From contig JAROBA010000007.1 of NCBI GenBank assembly GCA_029432815.1, forward strand, positions 79,635 through 143,634: 64,000 bases of DNA, in the 5' to 3' direction. Made by a program: the position numbers and the translations under genes. The notes beneath the pieces were generated by a model that was not told where the DNA came from, searched no databases, and worked only from the letters and a program-made list of their open reading frames with translations. This document shows, one piece after another, positions 44,042-53,702 of this stretch. Positions within the stretch are counted from its first letter, which is position 1; each line of letters starts with the position of its first letter. The DNA comes from Pontiellaceae bacterium B1224 (GTDB lineage Bacteria; Verrucomicrobiota; Kiritimatiellia; Kiritimatiellales; Pontiellaceae).

Positions 44042-45664
44042 ATGAGCCTGGAAGCCCTTCATAATTTGTTACTAAGCCAGCCATTGATTGTGCTGTTTGC
44101 TCTAATCGCCACGGGCTTGCTGCTTGGCCAGGTCAAAGTGAAAGGCATCAGCCTCGGCAGTTCAGGCGTCCTGTTCACGGCTTTGCTTGCCGGGCACCTC
44201 GGCTATTCCCTTCCGGCCGGCGTCGGCACACTCGGCCTCGTTTTATTTGTTTACTGCGTGGGCATCGGCGCGGGGGATCGCTTCTTTGCCTCTCTCGCCC
44301 GCGAAGGCACATCGCTGGCCAAGTTGGCTGTACTGATTGTAGCACTTGGTGCGGCTATGACCTGGATCGGAGCTAAACTGCTTGGCATTCCAACCGGTCT
44401 GGCCACCGGTATTTTTGCAGGTTCGCTCACGAGCACTCCGGCACTGGCTGCTGCCACAGAAGGTATGACGCTTGCCGCCACAGGAGGCGCGGATTCGGTG
44501 AGTATCGGCTATGGTATCGCCTATCCCTTTGGTGTTATCGGCGTGGTTCTTTTTGTGCAGGTGCTGCCGCGCGTTCTGAAACTTGATCTGGATGCGATTG
44601 ATGTTAAGACCGATCCCAAGTGCGGCAACCGGGTGGAAAATGTTTTAGTGGAAGTCACCAATCCCAATCTGTACGGCCAGCGAATTTCAGAGTCCGGGGT
44701 CACGAACTTTAATGCGATTCAGATTTGCCGAATCTATTCCGGCAGCAGTCTGGTGCCGCTGAAATACGACGATACCTTTGCAGAAGGTCAGATTCTATTG
44801 CTGGTCGGCCGCCGTTGCGAAATGAACATCGCCATCGACCTCATCGGAAAACGGTCCGATGCAAAACTCCATGAAGATGTGGAAAACGAGCGGCGGAACC
44901 TGATTGTAACCTCAACCGCCTTTGCCGGACAAACCCTTGGCGATATGGCCCCGCTTCGAAATTACGGTGTCGTTGTTACCAGTATCACCCGTCTCGGTCT
45001 GACGTTTGTGCCGAATGCTCAAACCGTGATTGAACGGCATGACCATTTCACCTGCGTGGGGCGTAGCGACGATCTTAAAAAATTTGCAGCGGCGGTGGGC
45101 CACCGCAGCAGCGTCATCGATACGACCTGTTTACTTTCACTATCCGTCGGTCTCACGTTCGGCATCATTCTCGGCATGCTTCCGTTCGGTCTGCCGGGCG
45201 GCACACCCATCACGCTCGGACTTGCAGGCGGACCGCTCTTTGTGGCGCTCATCCTCGGCCACTTTGGCAAGATCGGTCCGATTGTCGGCTTCATTCCTCG
45301 CCATACGCGCATGCTGTTGCAGGAACTCGGTCTGGTCTTCTTTCTGGCCAACGCCGGTGTACGCGGCGGTGGTGCGTTAGTGAGCACCCTGCAGGAACAC
45401 GGCTTCATGCTCTTCGGGCTTGGCATCTGCGTTTCCATTCTTCCGCTGGTCGTCGCCTGGCCGATTGCCACGAAACATTTCAAGATGAATCCGTTGCAGG
45501 CGCTCGGCGGAATTTGCGGCGGTATGACCTCCACGCCAGCACTCGGAGCCATCACCGCCAAGACCGATTCCCAGACCCCGGTCATCAGCTATGTTTCCGC
45601 CTATCCCGTGGCGCTGATCTTCATGATCATTATTTCCAAACTGCTGATCCGCCTGATCGGATGA
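44042..45664 (+). CDS. AspT/YidE-type transporter (AAE family)
   Basis: 540 residues. Two blocks of about five membrane helices each (about 12-170, 365-540) flank a cytosolic region with two RCK-C (TrkA-C)-like domains (about 195-350). The repeated GxxTSTPAL motif (GSLTSTPALAAATEG; GGMTSTPALGAITAKT) is characteristic. Relatives include the aspartate:alanine exchanger; the substrate here is unknown. The stop overlaps the RluA start as ATGA. Confidence 0.88.
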   Translation: MSLEALHNLLLSQPLIVLFALIATGLLLGQVKVKGISLGSSGVLFTALLAGHLGYSLPAGVGTLGLVLFVYCVGIGAGDRFFASLAREGTSLAKLAVLIVALGAAMTWIGAKLLGIPTGLATGIFAGSLTSTPALAAATEGMTLAATGGADSVSIGYGIAYPFGVIGVVLFVQVLPRVLKLDLDAIDVKTDPKCGNRVENVLVEVTNPNLYGQRISESGVTNFNAIQICRIYSGSSLVPLKYDDTFAEGQILLLVGRRCEMNIAIDLIGKRSDAKLHEDVENERRNLIVTSTAFAGQTLGDMAPLRNYGVVVTSITRLGLTFVPNAQTVIERHDHFTCVGRSDDLKKFAAAVGHRSSVIDTTCLLSLSVGLTFGIILGMLPFGLPGGTPITLGLAGGPLFVALILGHFGKIGPIVGFIPRHTRMLLQELGLVFFLANAGVRGGGALVSTLQEHGFMLFGLGICVSILPLVVAWPIATKHFKMNPLQALGGICGGMTSTPALGAITAKTDSQTPVISYVSAYPVALIFMIIISKLLIRLIG

Positions 45665-46569
45665 TCCTTCGCGAAACCCATTTGGTGCCCGACGGCATCA
45701 GCCAACAGCGGCTGTCCGACTATGCCCGAACGATTTTCGAACCGCTGCTGTCGCGTAAGGGGATTTCAAAAGCGATCAAGCGCGGCGAATTCCGGATCAA
45801 CGGGCAGGTGGCTCATAGCGGCGACTGGATCGAATCGGGCCAGACCATTGAACTGATGGATCTGCAAGAGCGCCCGCCGAAAACGTATCTGCTTCTTCTC
45901 GACGTGGTCTTCGAAGATGAATTCCTTGCGGTGATCAAAAAACCACCCGGCATTGAAGTCAGCGGCAATAAATTCAAGACGGTGGAAAATGCGCTTTCGG
46001 GCAGTCTGACTCCTTCGACGCAATCCGATGCCTTGGCCTGGCCGCGGCCCGTGCACCGGCTGGACTATTCCACCAGTGGTTTGCTGCTGGTAGCCAAGAC
46101 GGCGGGCGCGCAGCGCCTGCTCGGCCAGGCCTTCGAGGAACGGCGGGTGCATAAACGCTATTGCGCGGTCGTGATGGGAAATGTTCCAAGGTCTGGAACG
46201 GTGGAAACTCCGATTGCCGATCTGCCCGCCCGCAGTGAATATGAACCGGTGCAAACGGTCCCTTCACTGCGCAGCGGTCATGTGACGCTGGTGAACCTTT
46301 TTCCAACCACTGGAAGAACGCATCAGCTCCGCATTCACATGGCATCCATCGGCCATCCGATCGTCGGCGATTCGAAATATGGGGAAGAGGGCAATACGCT
46401 GAAAGGCAAGGGGCTGTTTCTAGCGGCCATCGAGCTGCGTTTCCCGCACCCCGCCACGCAGGAGGAAATAAACATCTCCATCGATGCCCCGCCCAAGTTC
46501 GCTACCCTGCTCGAACGCGAGCAGGCGCGTTGGGAAAAGTTTAACGATCAGGGTGCTGATTCTGTGTAG
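45661..46569 (+). CDS. RluA-family 23S/tRNA pseudouridine synthase
   Basis: 302 residues. An N-terminal S4 RNA-binding domain (about 15-75) precedes the catalytic domain with the active-site Asp135 in HRLDYSTSGLL, and NLFPTTGRTHQLRIHMASIGHPIVGD-type motif near 215. It isomerises specific uridines in rRNA or tRNA; the target is not readable. Two exact palindromes lie in the gene, one (46301-46315) encoding the PTTG of the conserved THQLR motif. Its 3' end overlaps the convergent UbiD gene by 29 bases. Confidence 0.92.
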   Translation: MILRETHLVPDGISQQRLSDYARTIFEPLLSRKGISKAIKRGEFRINGQVAHSGDWIESGQTIELMDLQERPPKTYLLLLDVVFEDEFLAVIKKPPGIEVSGNKFKTVENALSGSLTPSTQSDALAWPRPVHRLDYSTSGLLLVAKTAGAQRLLGQAFEERRVHKRYCAVVMGNVPRSGTVETPIADLPARSEYEPVQTVPSLRSGHVTLVNLFPTTGRTHQLRIHMASIGHPIVGDSKYGEEGNTLKGKGLFLAAIELRFPHPATQEEINISIDAPPKFATLLEREQARWEKFNDQGADSV

Positions 46570-48376
46570 CATGGGGGTCCCGCCCATGTTTCAACGAAGC
46601 CAAAGCGCCACCCGCAGCAAACATCGCATCGACCTTCGCCGTAACTTGCGGGTTTTCGATCAGCGGCGGGGCGTGGTGTGGTTTGAGGCGGGCATCGATG
46701 ATGAGCGGGCCGGTGCAGCCCCAGTGCTTGAATTTGGTTTCGGCGCCGACTCCGTAGATATCGCGGGCCGGATTAGAACGCGTAAAGGTGACCCATAGAA
46801 AATTATTAAAATCGGCCGCAAGGAATTCAGGCTCATCGCAAAGCACGATCAGCGGGAATTGGTCGACTGCAACGTGTCCTTCCAGTTCGATCGCCAGCGT
46901 CTCGGGTTCAAAAGTAGAGGCGATTGCAAGAATGCCCGGCGCCACGACGGCGCAGTCAACATCGGGTTGCGCGGTTTCCAATGTTCGGAACGGTTCGCCG
47001 CTTGCCGCAAAGACCACTTTGGAGCCGTGGTTGAGGGCATCGCCGGAATAGTCGAGCGTATCGATGCTGGTTTCGGTCTGAAAATGCAGGTCTCGCTCCC
47101 ATTTTATTCGAGAAAGCAAATGGGTGAAATAGGCGGGAATATCGTGAATATCCAGTTCGGGATTATCGGATTCGTTGACAATAAACAGATATTTGGCCAG
47201 CGACAGCTGGCCTTTGCCGAGCACGGCATTGGAAATCGTGAGCAGCTCGGAGGGGCGGATGGTTTTTACGTAGGGCGTATAGCGCTCCTGCCCGATGGTC
47301 AGCAATAGCGGATGTACCCCGGCAGCATCGACTGCATTCACGGCTTTCAGTCCGGGGATTTCGGTTGGAATCACGACGCCGGTCATGTCGTGAATCACTT
47401 CGCCGAAAGTGGTGTCTTCCTGCGGCGGGCGGCCGACTACGGTGAAGGGCCAGATGGCATCTTTGCGGTGGAAAACTTCTTCGACTTCCAGACATGGGAA
47501 AAGATGGTCGAGGCTGTAGTAGCCTAAATGGTCGCCGAACGGGCCTTCGCGTTTCAGCTCTTCATTGATGGTGCCGATGATGCAGAAGTCGGCGTCGGCT
47601 GAAACGGTCCAGTCTTTATAGTGCGCGTAGCGGAAACGTCGACCGGCCAGCAGTCCGGCAAAAGCGACTTCGGGCATGCCTTCGGGTAGCGGCATGACGG
47701 CCGAAAAGCTCATGGCCGGCGGACCGCCGATAAAGATGGCAACGCGGAAGGGTTTGTTCTGATCGTTGTGCAGTTTCTGGTGGACGCCGATGCCGCGGTG
47801 AATCTGATAGTGCAGTCCGACCTCTTTGTCTTTTTCAAATTCGTTGCCGCTGATCTGAATTCGGTACATGCCGAGATTGCTCTTGAGCGGTTTGCCTTGA
47901 TGATCCGGATGCTCGCTGTAAACCTGCGGCAGGGTGATGAAGGGACCGCCGTCATTCGGCCAGCTTACGATTGGCGGCAGATCGCTCAGTTTCGCTCGGC
48001 ATTCAAAAACCGGAGCCGAACTCTTGTTTACTTTTTTTGGCAGCGCATGGAGGGCCGACAGCCCGGCCTTGAACGCTTTGCCGGGATTTTTCATGAGCTT
48101 TGCTGGATCGGCTTTGGCGGCGACGAGCGCGGCCACTTGATCGTAGGTGTCTTTAAAAATGAGCCGGGCCCGTTCGGGGGTGCCGAACAGGTTGGAGGCG
48201 CAGGGAAATTTGCAGCCCTTCACATTTTCAAACAGCAGAGCCGGTCCGCCGGCCTTATAGACCCGCCGCTGAATTTCCGCCATTTCAAGATGGGGGTCCA
48301 CTTCTTCGGTTATCCGCAGAAGTTGCCCGTGTTTTTCCAATGCCTGGATGCATTCGCTGGTGCTTTGATATCCCAT
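46541..48376 (-). CDS. UbiD-family decarboxylase
   Basis: 611 residues; the ATG at 48376 has AGG six bases ahead. These prenyl-FMN enzymes decarboxylate aromatic or unsaturated acids. Visible segments are KGPFGDHLGYYS-like (EGPFGDHLGYY, with the Glu and Asp of the cofactor site), VGRPPQEDTTFGE and KYLFIVNES. It is longer than UbiD (about 500), mostly at the C-terminus. The last residues, KHGRDPHATQNQ, are encoded by the CATGGGNNN hairpin repeat. No ubiX neighbour is seen, so the cofactor comes from elsewhere. The substrate is unknown. Confidence 0.9.
   Translation of the reverse strand: MGYQSTSECIQALEKHGQLLRITEEVDPHLEMAEIQRRVYKAGGPALLFENVKGCKFPCASNLFGTPERARLIFKDTYDQVAALVAAKADPAKLMKNPGKAFKAGLSALHALPKKVNKSSAPVFECRAKLSDLPPIVSWPNDGGPFITLPQVYSEHPDHQGKPLKSNLGMYRIQISGNEFEKDKEVGLHYQIHRGIGVHQKLHNDQNKPFRVAIFIGGPPAMSFSAVMPLPEGMPEVAFAGLLAGRRFRYAHYKDWTVSADADFCIIGTINEELKREGPFGDHLGYYSLDHLFPCLEVEEVFHRKDAIWPFTVVGRPPQEDTTFGEVIHDMTGVVIPTEIPGLKAVNAVDAAGVHPLLLTIGQERYTPYVKTIRPSELLTISNAVLGKGQLSLAKYLFIVNESDNPELDIHDIPAYFTHLLSRIKWERDLHFQTETSIDTLDYSGDALNHGSKVVFAASGEPFRTLETAQPDVDCAVVAPGILAIASTFEPETLAIELEGHVAVDQFPLIVLCDEPEFLAADFNNFLWVTFTRSNPARDIYGVGAETKFKHWGCTGPLIIDARLKPHHAPPLIENPQVTAKVDAMFAAGGALASLKHGRDPHATQNQHPDR
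46570..46588. repeat. CATGGGG-GTCCC-GCCCATG hairpin repeat
   Basis: Copy of the hairpin also found at 40054 and 59874. It lies at the rluA stop and inside the end of the UbiD gene, so it contributes UbiD residues HGRDPH and may also serve as terminator for rluA. Confidence 0.8.
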
Positions 48377-48439
48377 AGACCTATCTTCCGCGAGACGGTG
48401 CGCGTAGCGCAAGTGGTTTTCTTAGCATTTGTGGGGCGT

Positions 48440-48733
48440 TTATTCTTCGGTTATAAACTTTATTAATGCTTCGTCTCGATAGTGCAGGATCTTCGTGTCG
48501 GTTTGTAACCCGTTATGCCGGGTGTTCACCTTGATCTGAACCCATTTTCCGTCCGATGAAAGATAGAGTTTTTGATTCTTTTCCGGAGCAAAAGTGGAGT
48601 GCATGTGCCCGTCAATTCCGTCAACAACCGTGACAGAAAGAACTTCAATATGACTGAATATGCCTGCTTTTTCAGGGCTGCGTGAACACCCGAATGAAAA
48701 AGCAGCAACGATGACGATCAGTATCTGTTTCAT
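48440..48733 (-). CDS. Small predicted lipoprotein
   Basis: 97 residues. The lipobox FSFGC makes Cys16 the lipidated residue, and the mature domain is beta-rich (WVQIKVNTRHNGL, ILHYRDEALIKFI). GGGGAA precedes the ATG. It lies upstream of UbiD on the same strand; no family is recognised. Confidence 0.6.
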   Translation of the reverse strand: MKQILIVIVAAFSFGCSRSPEKAGIFSHIEVLSVTVVDGIDGHMHSTFAPEKNQKLYLSSDGKWVQIKVNTRHNGLQTDTKILHYRDEALIKFITEE

Positions 48734-48769
48734 GTGTTTATTCCCCTTGCGCTTTTTTTAGTTCTTCGT

Positions 48770-48882
48770 TCACATCCTTCAGGATGTGACGGGCGGTTGT
48801 TCCAGGCTGCACGTAAGTGCTCAACCCCTTCGGTATTGCACATAAGGAGGGAGCACTGCTCCTTGGGATATCACCAAGGAGC
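48770..48882. repeat. Two hairpins between pgm and the lipoprotein gene
   Basis: TCACATCCTTCAGGATGTGA (48770-48789) is palindromic, and GCTCCTTGG with CCAAGGAGC (48858-48882) is a strong 9-bp stem. Both are downstream of pgm on its strand and may terminate it. No T-run follows the second stem. Confidence 0.55.
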
Positions 48883-48909
48883 GAAGTGAACTCCGGCCTG
48901 TTTTCCAGG

Positions 48910-50550
48910 CTATGCCAGCGCGGCGTTTACAATTTCGCGCGCTTCGGACTGGATCTGTTTGAGGTGATCCTCACCTTTAAAGCTTTCGGCGTAGATTTTG
49001 TAGACGTCTTCGGTGCCGGACGGGCGGGCGGCGAACCAGCCGTTTTCGGTGCAGACTTTCAGTCCGCCGATGGCCGCGCCGTTGGCGGGGGCATGGGTCA
49101 GCTTGGCGGTGATCGGTTCGCCGGCGAGGGTTTCGGCGGTGACCTGTTCCGGGGAGAGGGCGGCCAGTTTGGCTTTTTCTTCGCGGTTGGCCGGGGCATC
49201 GACGCGGGCATAAACCGGTGCGCCGAATTTGGCGGTCAGCTCGGCGTAGTGCTCGCCCGGATCTTTTCCGGTGACGGCCAGGATTTCGCAGGCCAGCAGG
49301 CAGAGAATGATGCCGTCTTTATCGGTGCTCCAAACGGTGCCGTCTTTGCGGAGGAACGAGGCGCCGGCGGATTCTTCGCCGCCGAAGCCGTAGGAGCCGT
49401 CAACGAGGCCGTTCACAAACCACTTGAATCCAACGGGCACTTCCTGGAGGTCGCGGCCGAGGTCGGCGGCGACGCGGTCGATCATGGAAGAGGAGACGAG
49501 GGTTTTTCCCACAGCGGCATTCGGGTTCCAACCGGTGCGGTTGGAATAGAGATAGTTGATAGCAACCGCGAGATAGTGGTTCGGGTTGAGCAGTCCGGCG
49601 GATTTAGTGACGATGCCGTGGCGGTCGTAGTCCGGGTCATTTCCGAAGGCGATATCGAAGTCATCTTTCAGAGCAACGAGGCTGGCCATGGCGTAGGGGG
49701 AAGAGCAGTCCATGCGGACCTTTCCATCGCCATCAACGGTCATGAAGCTGAAGGTGTAGTCGACGGTGTTATTGCGGATGGTGAGGTCCAGCCCATACAT
49801 GTCGGCAATCGGCTTCCAGTAGCGCAGGCCGGAACCGCCCATGGCATCGGCGCAGATTTTCAGGCCGGCCTTTTTGATGGCTTCCATATCGACGACATTT
49901 CCAAGGTCTGAAATATACGGGGTGATGAAGTCGTAGGCAACGGTGGTGTCGGCGGCGAGGGCATCGGGATAGTAGAGGCTTTCGACATCGATATTACCTG
50001 CGGCCATCAGCTCGTTGGCGCGGTCGGCAATCCAGCCGGTGGCGTCGGTGTCAGCCGGCCCGCCGTTGGGCGGATTGTATTTGAAGCCGCCGTTGTCGGG
50101 CGGATTGTGCGAAGGGGTGATGACGACGCCGTCGGCGAGGCCTTCGCTACGGTCTTTGTTATACGCCAGAATCGCGTGGGAAATGACGGGCGTCGGGGTG
50201 TAGCCGCCATCCTGATCAATCATCACGGTGACGCCGTTGGCAGCGAAAACCTGCAGGGCCGTTTTTTCGGCGGGGATGGAGAGGGCGTGGGTGTCTTTGC
50301 CCATAAAGAGCGGGCCGGTGGTTCCCTGCGCCGCGCGGTATTCACAGATCGCCTGGGCAATCGCCATGATGTGGTCTTCCGTAAAACTCTTCTTCAGCGA
50401 AGAGCCGCGGTGGCCGGAGGTGCCGAAGGCAACCTTTTCATCCGGGTTGGTAGCGTCCGGTTGCGTTTCGTAGTAAAGGCTGATGAGCTCAGCGACATCG
50501 GTCAGATCTTCTTTTGCAACAGGTTTTCCAGCGTTTGGATGAATGGCCAT
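48910..50550 (-). CDS. pgm: Phosphoglucomutase (alpha-D-glucose phosphate-specific)
   Basis: 546 residues, the length of E. coli Pgm. It interconverts glucose 1-phosphate and glucose 6-phosphate. The phosphoserine loop [16 protein letters not shown], the metal loop [11 protein letters not shown], the sugar loop GGEESAGAS and the phosphate loop near [15 protein letters not shown] can all be read. GGAG precedes the ATG. It stands alone, with one-mismatch palindromes at 49899 and 50526 inside it. Confidence 0.96.
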   Translation of the reverse strand: MAIHPNAGKPVAKEDLTDVAELISLYYETQPDATNPDEKVAFGTSGHRGSSLKKSFTEDHIMAIAQAICEYRAAQGTTGPLFMGKDTHALSIPAEKTALQVFAANGVTVMIDQDGGYTPTPVISHAILAYNKDRSEGLADGVVITPSHNPPDNGGFKYNPPNGGPADTDATGWIADRANELMAAGNIDVESLYYPDALAADTTVAYDFITPYISDLGNVVDMEAIKKAGLKICADAMGGSGLRYWKPIADMYGLDLTIRNNTVDYTFSFMTVDGDGKVRMDCSSPYAMASLVALKDDFDIAFGNDPDYDRHGIVTKSAGLLNPNHYLAVAINYLYSNRTGWNPNAAVGKTLVSSSMIDRVAADLGRDLQEVPVGFKWFVNGLVDGSYGFGGEESAGASFLRKDGTVWSTDKDGIILCLLACEILAVTGKDPGEHYAELTAKFGAPVYARVDAPANREEKAKLAALSPEQVTAETLAGEPITAKLTHAPANGAAIGGLKVCTENGWFAARPSGTEDVYKIYAESFKGEDHLKQIQSEAREIVNAALA

Positions 50551-50899
50551 AAGTTTTCTCCGTGAAACTGCGTTAGTCTTAAATGTAGCCTACTCATTAA
50601 CAAAGGGGGGGCTACAAGCTCAATGCAATAACGTGAAAAGAGCCCGCAATCGTACTGATTGCAGATGGATTAATGAATCTTTGGATGGACCGGAAGACTG
50701 AAAACAGGTCGTGGACAAAAATTTTAACCCATGCCATCCAAGTGGTGAGATCTTCCAGCAACCCAAGTCGTAAGGCTATGGAACGAGTAGAAGCGGATCG
50801 GTCAGTATCGGATATCAGTTGCGATCCCTTTCTGTTTAAAAACTTTGCGCTGAACGAATTTTAAGAGTCCGTGGTTTCGGAGGGGTTCGTGATGTCGGT
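50551..50899. other. 349-base gap, no supported gene
   Basis: It probably holds the pgm promoter near 50600. A 63-codon open frame on the plus strand (from 50673) has no ribosome site and no recognisable feature. No repeat or RNA structure of note is seen. Confidence 0.6.
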
Positions 50900-51964
50900 T
50901 TATAACCATCTGACGTTTTCATGCCGTTTAGCATGCAGCTTAATAAACCCGCAAAACTTTTGCAGCTCTAATGAGCGCCATTTGAACTGAATGCGCAGGT
51001 ATTTGGTGATGTTTTTATCATTACAGAGAAACTCCAGAAATTCAGCTTTCTGCTGGCAGATATCGATTAAATTCTGGCAACTTTCCTGAAAGCGCTTTTT
51101 CAGCTTTTCACCGGCCGTGCCTCTATTGCCTTTGCTGTAGCTTTTGCCTAAATCACTGATCATTCCGTTGTATTCTTTTACCCACGCATCAAATTCCATA
51201 CCGACTGGCTCTGTAAGCTCAATCTCTTCTTTGGGTCTATCTATCCAATCCTGGGCAACGCTGTAGACTGCCGTTCTGAATTCATCGATTTCGCGCAGGT
51301 TTTTGCCGTAGGTTCTATTGTAGGCGGACCATCTCGCGGCGTACCAGTCCGCATCATCGAGCTTATAAGCAAAGAGCCGGGGCGTACCGACCCAGTCCCG
51401 GTCATCGGCTTTATAGTAAACCAGATGGTTCACCACCCCGCGGGCGCTCTGCGTGACATCAAGCAGGGGGCCTCCACTGCAGCTCTTTTTATAAGCTGCA
51501 TTGATCTCAACCATGTCTGTGCTGGATCCGGTAATGACACCTCCGTGGCTGTTAATGGCCGTTTTCTCGTAATCCAGCACCGAGATCACTTCATCGGGAA
51601 CGATGTTATAATTCAGTTTTATCGCATTTTCATCTGTCACCATAAAACGGACCAGATCGCGGGTGGCGGAGAGTTCAATGCTTTTCGGGGCGATGACTTT
51701 GTCTTCCAGATTTTTAAAGGAGAGTTTGTTGTGACCGGAGATCACGCTGGCATTCGTGAAAACATATTGTTGTCCATCCTGTTCGCCGATGAAGCCGATG
51801 CCGATAAGTTTATCGCCGTAGATTCTGACCAACGAACTTTTCAGTCCACCTAGGTTGGTCATGAATTCTTCCTGCGCGGCAGCCTTACCTGTTGCTAAAA
51901 CGGTTGCGATAAAACCGGTGCTGATCCCCAAATGTTTCCTGCGTGACATTCGAATTCGATTCAT
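50900..51964 (-). CDS. Tat-exported trypsin-fold protein, apparently inactive protease
   Basis: 354 residues. A twin-arginine signal (SRRKHLG, then AAA-Q at about 28-31) precedes a trypsin/DegP-like domain (about 38-200). The nucleophile region is present (SCSGGPLLD, Ser163) and the Asp (ATRDLVRFMV, Asp103), but the usual TNAHVV is TNASVI, so the catalytic His is Ser73. The remaining 150 residues are helical with charged coiled stretches. AGGAGG precedes the ATG. It probably binds rather than cleaves peptides; function unknown. Confidence 0.7.
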   Translation of the reverse strand: MNRIRMSRRKHLGISTGFIATVLATGKAAAQEEFMTNLGGLKSSLVRIYGDKLIGIGFIGEQDGQQYVFTNASVISGHNKLSFKNLEDKVIAPKSIELSATRDLVRFMVTDENAIKLNYNIVPDEVISVLDYEKTAINSHGGVITGSSTDMVEINAAYKKSCSGGPLLDVTQSARGVVNHLVYYKADDRDWVGTPRLFAYKLDDADWYAARWSAYNRTYGKNLREIDEFRTAVYSVAQDWIDRPKEEIELTEPVGMEFDAWVKEYNGMISDLGKSYSKGNRGTAGEKLKKRFQESCQNLIDICQQKAEFLEFLCNDKNITKYLRIQFKWRSLELQKFCGFIKLHAKRHENVRWL

Positions 51965-52075
51965 GATCTTTCCTCCTGAGATTCAGTTGGTGCTGATAAA
52001 ATACACCAATACCTCCATATGTGTACAATGCGAGAACACAGAGTCCAAGAAATATCCGAGAATGATGGGAGGGTT

Positions 52076-52165
52076 TTCCAATCGTTGGAATGCGGTTATA
52101 ATTTTGACCGGGAATAATAGTGGTAGCCCGGAATGGTCGTGCTACCGTTCTTCCAATCCTTGGAA
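52076..52165. repeat. Two TTCCA-N5-TGGAA palindromes before the SPFH operon
   Basis: Exact copies at 52076-52090 and 52151-52165, the second only 22 bases before the SPFH start. They share the gap with the divergent protease-like gene. Confidence 0.85.
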
Positions 52166-52187
52166 AGACAACAACAGGAGGTTGGGG

Positions 52188-53702
52188 ATGAGTAATCAAG
52201 TTGAGTTTAAACCACCGAAAGTGCAACTGAATCTTCCGTTGCTCACGTCGATTCCGGTCCTGATGATCGGAGGCCTTATTGCTGCATTTGTCTTTGTCTG
52301 GTTTTTCTGCCGGATTGAACCGGGTGCCGGACAGATTGCCGTACTGATTCGCAAGACCGGCGATAATCTGCCGCCCGGTCAGGTAATTGCGCTGGAGCCG
52401 GGGCAGAAGGGCATTCAGCTGGAGGTCCTCTCCGAAGGGCGCTATTTCCGGAACCCCTATACCTGGAGCTGGAAGACGCATCGGATTCTCGATGTGCCCG
52501 CCGGTAAGCTCGGCGTGATGACCCGTCTCTACGGGACCGACCTTGCTCCCAGCAGCATCATCGCCGGTGACGGCGAGAAAGGCATTGTGGAGGAAATTCT
52601 GCGGCCCGGTAAATACCGTATTAATCCCTATGCCTACCACGTGGCGCTTTTTGACGCGATCAACATCAGCCCCGGCCAGGTGGGTGTGGTGACCGCATTG
52701 ACCGGGCGGGATGTGCTGAACTATCCGCTGCCGCCGGAACAGCGGAATACCTTTATGGTGGATGCAGGGCTGAAAGGGGTCGACGGCATGCTGCTCGATC
52801 CCGGCACGCATTATCTGAATCCCTATATTTTTAATACCGTTGAAGTGAATCTGCAGAGTCAGCGGTTTGAGATGTCCGGCAAAGACGTGATCAATTTCCT
52901 GACATTGGACGGTTTCACGGTGACGGTTGAGGGGACCATCGAGTTTGGAATTCAGCGGGACGAGGCGGCTTTTCTGACGCACCGCGTCGGCGACATGGAT
53001 GACATCATCAAAAAGCTGATTCTGCCGCGGGCCCGGGGCTTCAGTCGTATCGAGGGAAGCAAACATCCGGCGGTGAATTTCATTGTGGGTGAAACCCGAC
53101 AGAAGTTTCAGAACGAACTGGAAAACCATCTTCGATCCAAATCCATGGGCTGGGGGGTCGACATTAAATCGGTGCTGGTTCGCAAGATTATCGTGCCGGA
53201 CCAAATTGCCAGCATCAACCGCGACCGCGAGCTCGCCGTGCAGGATGCCGCAAAATATGAACAGCAGATTGTGCAGGCCAAATCCAAGGCCGAGTTGACC
53301 AAGCAGGAAATGCTTGCGATTCAAAACCGCGAAAAGGTCGAGGCCGATACCAAGCGCATCCGCGCCGTGATTGATGCCGAGCAGGACCAAAGCGTTCGTT
53401 TGATCTCCGCCCAGAAAGAGCTGGATGTGGCGCAGGTGGAATACGAGGCCGCCCTTTTCCAGGCCGAGGCGATTCTGCTGACGGCCGATGGCCAGAAGGA
53501 CGCCATCACCGCGCAGAACGTAGCTGAGGCTTCCGTGTTGCAAAACCGGGTGACGGCGCTCGGTACGGGTGAGAACTATGCCCGCTATACGCTGTATGAA
53601 CGGCTCGCCCCGAATATCCTCTCGGTGCTGAGTTCTGATTCCGAGGGTGGCATCGGCGGCATCTTCAGCACCTATGCGCCGGTAGAAGGAGGTGCGAAGT
53701 GA
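52188..53702 (+). CDS. SPFH/flotillin-type membrane protein A
   Basis: 504 residues from the ATG at 52188 behind AGGAGG. One membrane helix (about 19-42) is followed by three tandem modules of about 70 residues, each with a GxxGV/GQIAV strand, a GQKGI/GEKGI turn and an EGRYFRNPY-like segment, then the SPFH core (about 225-340) and a long coiled coil (about 345-470) rich in Ala, Glu and Gln. It should assemble into cage-like membrane rings. The next gene, a paralogue, overlaps it as GTGA, so the two probably form a hetero-oligomer. Confidence 0.88.
   Translation: MSNQVEFKPPKVQLNLPLLTSIPVLMIGGLIAAFVFVWFFCRIEPGAGQIAVLIRKTGDNLPPGQVIALEPGQKGIQLEVLSEGRYFRNPYTWSWKTHRILDVPAGKLGVMTRLYGTDLAPSSIIAGDGEKGIVEEILRPGKYRINPYAYHVALFDAINISPGQVGVVTALTGRDVLNYPLPPEQRNTFMVDAGLKGVDGMLLDPGTHYLNPYIFNTVEVNLQSQRFEMSGKDVINFLTLDGFTVTVEGTIEFGIQRDEAAFLTHRVGDMDDIIKKLILPRARGFSRIEGSKHPAVNFIVGETRQKFQNELENHLRSKSMGWGVDIKSVLVRKIIVPDQIASINRDRELAVQDAAKYEQQIVQAKSKAELTKQEMLAIQNREKVEADTKRIRAVIDAEQDQSVRLISAQKELDVAQVEYEAALFQAEAILLTADGQKDAITAQNVAEASVLQNRVTALGTGENYARYTLYERLAPNILSVLSSDSEGGIGGIFSTYAPVEGGAK

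Noticed and set aside
48817..49911. A 364-codon plus-strand frame
   Set aside because: Antisense to pgm; Gly/Phe/Val-rich and without a ribosome site.
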